A stretch of 64,000 bases of DNA from Mantis religiosa (lineage: Eukaryota > Arthropoda > Insecta > Mantodea > Mantidae): contig CM060950.1 of assembly GCA_030765055.1 (NCBI GenBank), forward strand, positions 274,740,540 to 274,804,539. The letters run 5' to 3'. The notes under the pieces were generated by a model. That model worked only from the letters and a program-made list of their open reading frames with translations. It made no database searches and was not told the origin of the DNA. A program made the translations under genes and the position numbers. Position 1 is the stretch's first letter; the number at the start of each line of letters is the position of its first letter. Below are positions 9,389 through 19,645 of the stretch, in pieces.

Positions 9389-9973
9389 ATGGAGATAGTT
9401 CACATATGCATGCAGTTGATCTGCTCCGAACCTGAAGTTGGAATCTTTCGTGGAGCCTTGTGTGACAAGGAAGCAACCACATTTACAAAAGAAAAAGAAA
9501 GCAACAGAATATTCAGTTCATTCACATATCACCCAAAAACATTTAATAAATTTAAAAAGATCTTCAAGGAACAAAATATCACCTTGGCACCTACTAATAG
9601 ACACTCAGTTTTAAAACTGCTAAATTCAAAAACAAAAGATGAAATCCCATCAATCAACAGATCTGGAATATACCAGATAAGTTGTAAGAATTGTGAAAAA
9701 TGCTACATAGGTCAAACTAAAAGAAATCTAAAAACCAGAGTCAAAGAGCACTTTAGAAACATCAGATTGAAACAAGAAGATAAGTCAGCAGTAGCATTTC
9801 ACTTTTGGAATGAAAACCATGACATTGATCCAAATCCAAAATTATTAAAAGGAGTGATAAACCAAAATAAATTGACAACATGGGAGAACATATTCATATG
9901 GAAAAATAAGGATCGCATAATGAACTATGAAATCCCACCAGTAGATAATTTGACACAGAGAGAGAGCAGATGA
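9389..9973 (+). pseudogene. 5'-truncated PLE with open GIY-YIG endonuclease frame
   Basis: A 194-residue open frame. Residues from about 35 on match the PLE C-terminal region: FTYHPKTFNKFKKIFKEQNI, then SGIYQISCKNCEKCYIGQTK (the GIY-YIG signature), RVKEHFRNIRLKQEDKSAVA and WENIFIWKNKDRIMNYE. The RT domain is absent. The frame is uninterrupted, so the insertion is younger than the surrounding hAT, whose transposase has many stops. Exact insertion boundaries were not found. Confidence 0.85.
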
Positions 9974-10149
9974 CAACAACAGATGCCAGTTTGAAAGAGA
10001 TTGAAAATGGAGGCGAATGCCTTTGAAACTAGTCTCTCATAAATACAAACAAGTAAGTGACGAGTATTAATAAACCAACTACAAATGGTTTCTGAGATGT
10101 GACTGCATGTTAGAAACAATTCTAATGCGGTGACCAGTGGGGACTGACT

Positions 10150-11752
10150 TCAGAGAAATTTGAAGAAAAGGTTGCCTTAATTTTGGGAGGTAGACTGATG
10201 CCTGAGTTACCTGATGTGAAGACAAAATGCCATATACTAACTCTGGCATGTCATTTACAGAAAGCTGTTGTGTTCTTGGTCTGTCAAACCATATTCAAAA
10301 TGACATTAATGAAGTAACCACAGTGTAAATGAAGTGAAATATTTCACTCTGCATTTGTAGCAGTTATTATTGATGAAACCACTGATATATCTGCTCACTC
10401 TCAGCTATACAAGACTGATATCTGACAATGGAGAGATAACAAGGAAGGTTTCTGGGTTTTACAGATGTAAGCAGAGATCGTAGGGCTAAGGCACTAGCAG
10501 AATACATATTCCATATGATGGATGAGTTCAAATGTGGCTATAAATTGGTCGCTCAATGTTACGATGGAGCAGAAGTGATGTCGGGCTAAGTTAGTGGTTT
10601 ACAGAAAAGCGTAAAAGAAAAATATCCTAATGCTGTATTTAGAAATTGCTTTGCCCATAGATTGAATCTTGTCCTTTCACAGAAAACATCCAACATAAAA
10701 GATCTTTTTTTCCATGTCCCTAAGTAGTCTTCCTCCTCCAAATCTACAAAAAGAACTGCTGAATTAGATATGGAGATGAAAAAAAGGTTTCCCAAAGTAT
10801 GTCCAACAGGATGGAATTATAATGGAAGACTGGTTGTAACTGTTAGGGAACATAAAGAAGAATTAGTTCAGTTGTTAGAGAACATTCTCGATAATCCAAA
10901 CCAATGGGATAGTGAAACTTATCATGAAGCTCAAGGTTTTAACAGTGTACTTTCTGATTTTGAATTCAACTTTCTTCTCTTAATTTTCAGTGAAATATTT
11001 TGCTTAACCGATGCCCTTTTTGAAATTCTGCAGACAAAAATATTGGATATAAATTACTGCACTGCCAAAGTAAGGGAAACAAAAGCCACTCTACAAGAAA
11101 AGAGAAACAAATGTATGTGATAAATGTAATGAGAATTATGAACTGCCAAGGAAAAGACAATGGGAAAACGATTTTGTTGAAAAAGATAGCTACCGCCGAC
11201 TGTATTATGAAATATTTGATAATATAAAAAATCAAATTCAAATTAGGTTTGAAGGTTTAGAAAAAGTTAAATTTGTACAATTAATTGACAAAAATAATAT
11301 TACAATTTCCTGGAGAAGCATTCTGTTCACTGAAAGAAAGTTTTGGTTAATATTTTGACTTTGCTCACTTTAGAAGTGAACTCAGTGTAGTTTATTCCTC
11401 AAATGAGTGTCTGTCGTTGGGAGTTCAAAAATTAATGATTTATTTGAAATCTAGTGGTTTGTCATCGTCCACTGTTTGTGAACTCTTCAAGTTGTGCGCA
11501 CTGATTTCCATAATCCCAGCGTCCAGTGCGAGACCCAAAGTTCTTTTTCGGCTCTTTGGCAAATTCATACTTACTGCAGAAACACCCAAGGGCAGCAAAG
11601 ACTCAAATTTGTCTGTGCTGGCTATAGAGAAAAAACTGCTAAAACTGAAATCATCGGAAAATAGAAGAATTCTAAGTTTAGTGATATATGAATTTATCGA
11701 AAAGGGGAGACTATTGAATTGGTTTTCAAGTGAGAGAAGAGAATTTAAGTAG
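10150..11752 (+). pseudogene. hAT-family transposase (ZMYM1/DUF4371-like), decayed
   Basis: Translated pieces in order: GGRLMPELPDVKTKC (~10190), VAVIIDETTDISAHSQL (~10360; first catalytic Asp region), AQCYDGAEVMSG (~10555), NAVFRNCFAHRLNLVL (~10635), VCPTGWNYNGR (~10800) and a C-terminal dimerisation-like segment with ALISIIPASSARPK and NLSVLAIEKKLLKL (~11500-11660). Several frameshifts and stops separate them, so no intact transposase can be made. Order and motifs fit the hAT family members related to zinc-finger MYM-type protein 1; the N-terminal zinc finger was not seen. Confidence 0.8.
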
Positions 11753-11756
11753 TTAG

Positions 11757-11840
11757 AATTTAGTAATTTAATTTATTATGATATAATTACATATAATTTA
11801 TTATCATTTATTATTATTAATTATTATTATTTATTATTAC
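11757..11840. repeat. ATT-rich simple sequence
   Basis: Degenerate TTA/ATT repeats near the 3' end of the hAT element, downstream of the transposase stop. Confidence 0.7.
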
Positions 11841-12134
11841 AGTGTTGTAGCAGTAAGAGTAGCTAAAGCAATTTTGGTATATGTTGTATAAAAAATTAGT
11901 TGCAGTGGTAATAGTAGGTAGTAGGTTTTTATAAGTGCTTCCCTTGTTATAAATTTCACCAACCTCCACTGGACATATGGGTTCTATTAACTCAGGCCCA
12001 TTTTCTAAAATGTCTTTATCATTGTTGCAGGTGATGCCTTTAACCTCGGATAACCATCGCCAGGTAGTGGTGCAAGTGCTAGAAAGCCCCATGGCAACAG
12101 TTTTAGTAGTCCAAAACTGAACAGTTATGGACAA

Positions 12135-12981
12135 TTAAATATTACAAATAAAAGCAATATTAACAGTGAAGTTTTCTTCATGTTGAAGTTTTGTTGAGTC
12201 ACACTTGTTTACACTCACCTTCACTTATTATTTTTAAAAAACGCTGGAACGTTTTCCAGGACATTCGCCCTCTTCCTCAGCAGTATAGTGACTGACTCTC
12301 CCCTTTCCTTTCCTCTTCCTTCTCCTGTATCTGATCCTGTGCCATCTGGTGTTAGGAGCGCAAAGTTTTAACACTTCATTAAGTGGTGGCATTTCAAAAT
12401 TTATAACATGTTAACTGTTTTTAACTATGTGGATTTTTTACCAGATGTCTAATTCTATTGGTGAATCTAATGGTTTCAACAGCTTTATATTTTGCCCAAT
12501 GTTGTGGTTTTCTTATGTGAAACAGCAGATTTGTCTATTTGTTTTAGTTTTATGTTTCTCTGGTGTTCCTTTAGCCTGATCTCCAGGTTTCTCTTCGTTT
12601 TGCCTATGTAGTACTTTTCACAATCCTCACAATTGATCTGATAGATTCCGGATTTCAGTGTGTTTTGAATTGTATTCTTAAGAGGTTTGTTTAGAACGCT
12701 CTTCAGGTTGAATTTATTCTGTGGGGCCAGTTTTATATTGAATTTTTTTAAGATTCTTTCAAATTTTTTAAAAGCCCAGGGGTGGTAAGTAAATTTTTTA
12801 TATTTCCAATTTTGGTTTGAAAGGGGTGTTAGTGTAGTATTTGACGAGATTTCTTTTTGCCTTTCTTTCTTTTTGAGCATGTTCCTAATGAGATCAGGGT
12901 TGAATCCATTTTCCTTTGCTACTCCTAAAAATAATAAGTGAAGATGAGTGTAAACAAGTGTGACTCAACAAAACTTCAACA
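12135..12981 (-). mobile_element. 847-bp PLE-derived inverted-repeat element with 12-bp target duplication
   Basis: The exact 12-bp repeat AGTTATGGACAA is at 12123-12134 and 12982-12993. 12182-12236 and 12926-12980 are 55-bp inverted repeats with one visible mismatch. Between them is only a GIY-YIG endonuclease frame on the minus strand; the RT domain is missing. A hammerhead-like core on the minus strand (CTGAGGAAGAG..GAAAACG, about 12250-12287) lies just inside the left arm. The left end matches the reverse-complemented right end of the 6102-6323 element. Confidence 0.9.
12485..12925 (-). pseudogene. PLE GIY-YIG endonuclease domain
   Basis: The minus-strand frame reads FTYHPWAFKKFERILKKFNI, then SGIYQINCEDCEKYYIGKTK and IRLKEHQRNIKLKQIDKSAV: the linker and GIY-YIG core of a PLE polyprotein. 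After KSAV the frame shifts and ends early compared with the 9389-9973 copy, losing the HFW..NHDI and WENIFIWKN parts. Upstream of 12880 the frame stays open to the inverted repeat. It is a relic or nonautonomous product. Confidence 0.8.
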
Positions 12982-13360
12982 AGTTATGGACAACTACAGA
13001 AATTTTAAGTCTCTTGTTAATTGAGATGTCTTTGTCTTTCTTGTGTCTGTGATAACCCTTTCTTTAGTAAACCAGTATTTTAAGTCCACTGTTGCATTTT
13101 AATGTGGGCAGTTGCAAAATTGCCATATAATTAGTTCCTTGATTCGTGTTAATTTCTATTAGATGTAATTTTGTCTTCACCGTGGCAGTCACCATCTTGC
13201 CTGCTACAACAAGATGGCGGAAAGTAGAAAGATGGTATCAAAAGTGAGCTCTGATAAAATAAATATTTTAAAGTCTGAACTGTAGAAAATGCTCAAAGGT
13301 AGTTAGGAATGGAATAATATGTGAACACTGATTACTGGTATCATTTTGAGGAATGCTGTA

Positions 13361-14280
13361 ATGTTAAAGATAATAACATTCCAAAACATGAATGGAGCTG
13401 CGAAATGTGCTCAGTCGCCCGGGCTAGATATGGACACTGATCAGGACATCCTTGTTAATGAAACGCTGCAAGATGAGATAAAATCACTGAAAGCTATAAT
13501 ACAACTACTAAAAAGTGAGATTGAACAGTTAAAAATGCCAAAACCTCAAAATATTGTACAAAGTCATTCTTCAAACATGCAGTGGAGGATGCTGCCGCCG
13601 AGACACATAGCAAAAACGAAAGCTCAAGCCACAAACGTAAGTTACCATCATCCAAATCGCTTCAAACCTCTGCAGACTGTTAGAAATGAAGATAACCAAC
13701 GCTACATAACCAACAGAAGCCAGAACATAAAACCAACACCTAAAAAGCCAAAGGGAAAGGTTATTCTAGTAGCTGACAGCCATGGACAAAATCTTAGAGT
13801 TCAACTTAACCAAGACATTCGTGGTCCCAAAGTATCTGCAGTGATCAAGCCTGGTACAAAGGTAAGTGAGGTTGTTAGTGGAATCGAATAAATAAGTGCA
13901 AACTTAACAAAAAATGACAGTGGTGTTATTATAGGTGGTTCTAATGATATGGGAAGTAGTGAATGTAAAGAGATTTCTATCAAATTAAAAGTAATGCTTG
14001 ACTAGTTAAATCACATAAATGCGATAATAGTAAAACTTCCACACAGGTATGATGAATTACCAAACTCAAAATTAAATGAGCAAATTGTACAGACAAACTC
14101 AGACATAACCTCAATCTGTAAATTATACAAAAACGTGAAAATTATCAATACGTATAACAAAACGTGATTATCATACTAGGCATGGAATGCACCTTAGTAA
14201 ACTAGGAAAAACAGAACCGTGTAATGTGTTAGGCAAAGCTATTTCAGAGCAATTGACTGCAAATGGCACTCCCAGACAAG
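13361..14280 (+). pseudogene. LINE ORF1 with coiled coil and esterase-like domain
   Basis: ATG at 13361. Residues ~35-60 form a likely coiled coil (LQDEIKSLKAIIQLLKSEIE). A basic linker leads to KVILVADSHGQNLRVQL (13759-13809), the GDSxG-like block I of SGNH hydrolases. Beyond the stop at 13889 the plus strand still reads NDSGVIIGGSNDM (block III GxND-like), LNHINAIIVKLPHRYD and RHGMHLSKLGK (block V with Asp/His). Stops at 13889 and near 14004 and frameshifts break it. The esterase may aid membrane or RNP association in related LINEs. Confidence 0.7.
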
Positions 14281-14302
14281 GTGGAAAAAAAAGGACTGAC
14301 TT

Positions 14303-17300
14303 TTGAAGAAGTGTAACCAAACTCTAAAACTAATTCATCAAAATGTCAATGTTATAACCAACAAAATAGACCAGTTAGACTTTTTAATTAAAAAAGAGAA
14401 CCCTGATGTTTTAGTGTTCACTGAACATGGGCTAAGAAGCGCTGAAATAGAATGGCTTAGCAGCCAGATATTGCAGGTCAAATAAGAACAAAGGTGGTGT
14501 TGCTATTTACACAAAAAATCATTGCAAACTATTTTTAAATGGTAACTGCCCAACAACTCTTTGTTTAGATAAGTACAGTGTTGAAGGTGATATCGAACTA
14601 TCCGATCTTAAATTCAAATATGGAGCCATACCATTTATTGTTGGGGTATGTAGACCTCCTAGTGGTAGTTTTAAGGTATGTTTTTGAGCAATTAATTGAA
14701 CTCTTAGAAAACATAATGCCACAAACACGCTGTTATTTGATTCTTGCTGGAGATTTTAATATAAATGTTTTAGAAATACATACCTGTGAATATAGAAACC
14801 TCACTAACATTTTAAACCAGTTTGGTCTAATATACACTATAAACGAACCCACAAGGATAACAGGCACAAGTAAAATTGCGATTGATAATATACTTACTAA
14901 TATTTCTTCCCAATACTTAAACTCACAAGTACTTCATACTGCAATTTCAGATCATTCTGCTAAGTCAAGAGTCATGTCAGATTTTAACTTAAAATGTAAG
15001 CTCGCAAGAAATACAACACCTATAAGTATCGAATGGGTCAATAATTGCAGTCAATCAAACTTGTCAGTGCTAAATAGAGCCGTAAGTGAGCTGGATTGGA
15101 ATGAAGTATATAGTGAATCAGATACCAACAGGAAATTCTATACTTTTCACAGTACATTAATACATTATTTTGATTTATATTGTCCAAAAACAAGAGCTAG
15201 AAATAATACTGTTCAAAACTGTAATAAAATTGGTGATTGGATCACACCCGAAATAAAACAACTCCGTACTCTCTTACACTTTGCTAAAGAGAGAATGTTT
15301 GTTATCAGGTAATTTGAAATGTGAAAACTTCAGTAATTTCAAAAATATATATATGATAAAAAGGTTTAAAGCCAAACAAGACTTCTTTAGTAAAAAAATA
15401 TCTGACTCGGATAACAGAAGCAGAACAAGTTGGGACATTATTAATAATTTCAGAGGTAACATAAAACCGAAGAAAGAAACTCACTTTGAAATCAAGTTCA
15501 ATGGTAACTTCAATTCCTTTCTTGGAAGTGTTGAAAACAGTGTTGTTATGATAAATTAAATTTAAAGGGAGTCGATTAATGACACTAAACAACACTTACT
15601 TTTAAATTTTTCCGGAACATGTTTCAGAGACTTTGCCTCTATCCTCAACCGGCCATTGACTGCCAGCAAAGTCTCGGAAACATGTTCCGAAAAAATGTAA
15701 AAGTAGGTGTTGTTTAGTGTCATTAATTGACTCCCTTTAAATTTAATTCAATGGGAACGTTACAAGGGATCCTTCAGAGTTGGCAAACATGATTAATAAC
15801 TTCTTTGTTTCAGTAGGTCAAAGTATCTCGAAAACACAACTGAGGCACCATAACGGTAGCATTCAACCAGTGAAATTCAATAGTTTTAACTACTCATACA
15901 TTTATTTCTATAACCAACCAACAAAAAAGAAATAATAAACATTATAGGAAGCATCAAAACTAAAAATAGTGTTGGCTACGATAACATCCCAATAAAACTA
16001 ATAAAAGTTTGCAAAGAATCCATAGCTAGTCCTCTAGTGGACATTATTAACTCAATACTAGCAAATGGAATTTTCCCTGATAGTCTCAAAGTAGCTAAAG
16101 TTATTCCAGTATTCAAGAAAGGAAATAAAGTAGCGATGGACAATTATAGGCCTATTTCTGTATTACCCTCTTTAGCCAAGATGGTGGAAAAAGTAATTTA
16201 TTCTAGAATCGTTACTTTCCTTTACAGCTTTCACCTCATATCAGACTGCCAAAATGGATTTGTCCATGGAAAATCTACCATATCCGCAGCTTCAACATTT
16301 CTTGAGTACGTAATTGAAGCATTGATGCAGGTAATTTTGCAGGTGGGGGTTTTATTAGATCTATCAAAGGCTTTCGATTGTGTCAATACAAAAATTCTAT
16401 TAAATAAACTTGAACGTATTGGACTCAGACGTCTAAGTAATAACCTGATACAATCCTACATGACTAACAGAACACAATATGTACAATTGAAATGTAAACA
16501 AGGTGATTTCATTTCAAAACCTGTAGAGGTACAGTCTGGCATGCCCCGGAGGTCTATTTTGGAACCTTTATTGTTTATTCTGTATATTAACGACATAAAA
16601 ACTGTGGTACAGGGTAATGTAGCTTTAAGTTTGTATGCAGACGATGCCACACTGGGTTTCAGCAACAGTAACTTACTAAATCTAGAAATCGATGCAAATT
16701 TGACCTCCAATATCGTGGCATAGTATTTTAATATCAAGCTGTATACTAATGCACAAAAAAGTGAATTAATTCTATTTGATTTTAAGAAACGTCCTTTCAA
16801 ACCTTAGCTTAATATAGGCAATAGTCTAGTCCAGTGTGTAAAAGCTGTAAATATTTTAGGCTTAATCCTTGATGATTGGTCAACTTTGAGCAACCACATT
16901 GAAAAACTAGAAAGTAAATTAAGCTCAGGACTCTTTGTGTTGCAATATTTAGCCAATTTTCTCTCAGTAGATACGTGTAAGTTGGTATATTTTGCATTAA
17001 TGTATATTAACACATTTGTTATGGCATCGAGCTGTGGGGACACACTTCCAAATTAAACTTTAACAGAATTTTTCTCGTACAGAAAAGAGCTATCAGATAC
17101 CTGGCAAAAATAACACGTACGAGTTCATGCTGGCTGTATTTTAAAAAATTAAACATCTTACTCTTCCCTGCATATTTATTCTGTGAACAATACTTTTTGT
17201 ACATAACAGGAATATAACCTCCACAAATGAAACAAGGGGAAAGAATAACTATATAGTTAAAGGTCACAGGCTAAAACTATTTGAACATAAGCCCCAATAC

Positions 17301-17449
17301 TTTGGTCCAAAACTACTTAAATAAGCTTCCGGAAAGTCTAAAAATACTGTGTCAGCTGCTAAGTTTAAATCTAAACTGACTAAATTCTTGTTAAGCAGAG
17401 CCTATTACAGTATAGATGAATATTTTGATGGCAACTTTGATGATTTTGA
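14303..17449 (+). pseudogene. LINE ORF2: APE endonuclease and reverse transcriptase
   Basis: It begins LIHQNVNVITNKIDQLDFLI (APE endonuclease N-terminus), continues with YLILAGDFNINVL (14731-14770) and AISDHSAKS (endonuclease catalytic SDH), then RT: GYDNIPIKLIK (~15975), NYRPISVLPSLAKMVEKVIY (16141), LLDLSKAFDCVN (motif A, ~16350), LYADDATLGF (motif C, ~16630) and a C-terminal tail to ~17449. The motif B region reads SGMPRRSIL instead of GVPQGSxL. Frameshifts, stops and a 238-bp foldback insertion inactivate it. Confidence 0.85.
15509..15746 (+). mobile_element. 238-bp foldback element inserted in LINE ORF2
   Basis: TTCAATGGTAAC (15497-15508) and TTCAATGGGAAC (15747-15758) are 12-bp direct repeats with one mismatch, and the LINE reading frame resumes after the insert. 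15554-15636 and 15665-15748 form long imperfect inverted repeats containing GAAACATGTTCCG-type sequence in both arms, similar to hammerhead stem III. The left 76 bases match 109-184. It is a PLE-related nonautonomous element. Confidence 0.85.
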
Positions 17450-17457
17450 ATAATTAT

Positions 17458-17522
17458 GTGTGCGTCTGTGTGTGTGTGTGCGTGTGCATGTGCGTGTGAA
17501 TGTGCGTGTGCATGCGCGTGCA

Positions 17523-17562
<40 letters not shown>

Positions 17563-17573
17563 GTGTGTGTGTG
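17458..17573. repeat. (TG)n microsatellite
   Basis: Imperfect then perfect TG repeats. A 17-base poly-T (17584-17600) follows shortly. This sits right after the LINE ORF2 relic and may have grown from its tail. Confidence 0.95.
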
Positions 17574-17688
17574 ACATTGTTTGTTTTTTTTTTTTTTTTT
17601 GACATTTCTAATCGTTTACATTTAAGAGAGTATGTATTACAAATGACATGGCTTAATTGTGTTCAAACACTGTATTAAGTTGCAATAA

Positions 17689-17692
<4 letters not shown>

Positions 17693-17735
<43 letters not shown>
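17693..17735. repeat. (AT)n microsatellite
   Basis: About 43 bases of perfect AT repeat. Confidence 0.95.
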
Positions 17736-17736
<1 letters not shown>

Positions 17737-18040
17737 GTGTATACATTGTAATAAAGAAGCTAGAGAAGTTTACAGTTTTGTGAAAGCTCTCACATTCCAA
17801 CAAAGCATGCTTAGTTTTATTCCAGGCTTCTTAAGTATGAAAACATTTTGCATTTATAGGTTCTGACTGTGCTTAGCAGACTTAGAGCTTATACTTAAGT
17901 TTTCATTGTCAAAATGGAATCCAAAGTATAAAGTGGTGCTGCTTAAGAGCAACTTCCTTCAAGTGCGTTCAAATTTACATATCTTTATAACAAAGAACTA
18001 AACTGTTATAAGCATTTACAGAAATAGTTGTAAGAATGTT

Positions 18041-18042
<2 letters not shown>

Positions 18043-18113
<71 letters not shown>
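18043..18113. repeat. Compound (TG)n(TA)n microsatellite
   Basis: About 33 bases of TG repeat followed directly by about 38 bases of TA repeat. Confidence 0.95.
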
Positions 18114-18116
<3 letters not shown>

Positions 18117-18265
18117 ATTTTTATATGAAACCAAAGGTAACTTCCTGAAGGGAGATGCTCGTATGTCATTCAGATATGAACCTTAAATGTTGGTTTTCTG
18201 TGCTTAATGTTTGTAAGAAACAATGTTTATTAATTTTTGCAGACATATAGTTGTATTGTGTAACA

Positions 18266-18355
18266 ATGAAGAAAAGAGTTTTGGTCTTGCTATTACTGCT
18301 GTTCTGCACTTTAGCTGTCATAATTTCTATGTATAGCCCCAAATGGTGGTTTTAG
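18266..18355 (+). CDS. Candidate coding exon for a short membrane-anchor or signal peptide
   Basis: ATG at 18266 opens 29 codons: two lysines and an arginine, then about 19 strongly hydrophobic residues (VLVLLLLLFCTLAVIISMY), then SPKWWF and a stop. This is the shape of a type II signal anchor or secretory signal. A good splice acceptor (TTAATTTTTGCAG) ends at 18242, 24 bases upstream, and a possible but weak donor (AAATG/GTGGTT) lies before the stop. It may be the first coding exon of a host gene whose other exons are outside or unrecognised. I do not recognise the protein. It could also be chance. Confidence 0.35.
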   Translation: MKKRVLVLLLLLFCTLAVIISMYSPKWWF

Positions 18356-19237
18356 CATAAAACGATAGTCATACCTACTCTTGTGAACAAGATCTCCTGC
18401 AGTATTTTGTTCCTCTGATTAATAACAGCATTATACCGCTCATAAAAGTTAAAGGCATGTGAACGCTGGCCAATGCTCAAGCAAGGCGCTGTTCCGTGTA
18501 TATAAGTGCAGTTTTACCCGCCAGCAAAGGTTTTAGCTATTCTTCCCATAATTAAGCAACACATTAAATATTCCTAAAACATTAATATCTTACCTTGACA
18601 CACGTCGCAGCAGTTGAACAGCAAGCACAGTTTCCAATATAGTAACTTGCCTTCCGACTTCATGGATCTTTCCCGGAGATTGAAACACGAGTATGCTCCC
18701 TTTTTCTAAGGATGAAGCTGCTTCACTACAAATTCCTGACACTGTGTGCACACTACCTACATCACAAGGTTACAGAGTTAATTGCTGGGATTTTGACAAA
18801 TCTACAGTTGCCATATATCCTGTATTGGAGAACTCTCGTAAAAACTTGTTCATATTAAATATAATTTTTCTGCCCTGAGAATGAATCACTTCACGTTTGT
18901 TGATCGAAAAATCACTTGTCCCAGCTTTGAGGGACATGTTCACGCACGCGGATCACAAACACCAGAAAAAAGAGGTGTATAATAATCATTTAATGTAATA
19001 TTAACAATATTTCAGCTCAAGTTCAACACACAACTTAACAATGCCATTTTTTTTTTTTAACAAAACGACACCTCTACTCTTAAAATGAACTGAAAATTAA
19101 CTGTGTTTTAAACTGCATGACTTCTGTTTTAATAGTAGGTGCATTATTTATTGCTGGAGCTAAATGTTATGAGGAAAGAATGGTTGTGTTTTTCAGGCTT
19201 ATCTGTGTTGAAATGGATGGATGTTGGGTGTAATCAT
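18356..19237. other. No gene seen
   Basis: Short frames only, without recognisable domains. Confidence 0.5.
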
Positions 19238-19645
19238 AACCATGTGAAGATGACAGTGCATCGCTCGTGTTATAAGTATCGTAGCGACAGGATTTTTGTA
19301 CGGTCATGATCAGAAAGTAAAATTCTTTCTTGTTATAAGATCGCATCTGTAATTTTCACATATTTATACATAAAATGTTAAGATAAAACGTGCTTTGCTC
19401 CTGTTCTAAGTATCGTAGAGACAGGATTTTTGTACGGTCATGATCAAAATATAACATTCTTTCTTATTATAAGATAGGCATCTGTAATACTCAAATATTT
19501 ATCTGTAACGTTTAACCTTAACCATGTGAAAGATAAAATGTGCATTGCTCGTGTTCTAAGCATCGTAGAAACAGGATTTTTGTATGGCCATGATCAGAAA
19601 GTAAAATTCTTTCTTATTATAAGATTGGCATCTGTCATTTTTCAA
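19238..19645. repeat. Three tandem units of about 134-150 bp
   Basis: Each unit contains AAG(T/C)ATCGTAG..ACAGG, then ATTTTTGTA(C/T)GG(T/C)CATGATCA and TTCTTTCTT(G/A)TTATAAGAT. The shared AAG of the ATCGTAG block lies at 19274, 19408 and 19558, giving spacings of 134 and 150. Flanking sequence differs from the repeats. No coding frame. Confidence 0.85.

Larger units (their letters stand above)
9195..11971 (+). mobile_element. hAT DNA transposon with 8-bp target duplication
   Basis: The exact 8-bp repeat GACATATG is at 9187-9194 and 11972-11979. The left end reads CAGTGGCGGTCGGTCAA and the right end, reverse-complemented, CAGTGGAGGTTGGTGAA: matching terminal inverted repeats of hAT type. Inside is a decayed transposase with a hAT C-terminal segment (10150-11752). 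An 8-bp duplication and CAGTGGCGG ends are typical of ZMYM1-like hATs. A PLE fragment is nested at 9389-9973. Confidence 0.9.
13200..17457 (+). mobile_element. Decayed CR1/L2-group non-LTR retrotransposon
   Basis: Two consecutive coding relics: an ORF1 with an SGNH-esterase-like domain and an ORF2 with endonuclease and reverse transcriptase. Esterase-bearing ORF1 proteins are known in the CR1 group. A (TG)n tract follows the ORF2 C-terminus. The element was later hit by the foldback element at 15509-15746. Boundaries are approximate. Confidence 0.8.

Noticed and set aside
11817..12134. 105-residue minus-strand frame
   Set aside because: It spans the 3' terminal inverted repeat and target duplication of the hAT element, so it cannot be one original gene.
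17380..17678. Open frames on both strands of the TG microsatellite (poly Thr-His / Val-Cys)
   Set aside because: They are produced by the dinucleotide repeat and have no independent coding signal.
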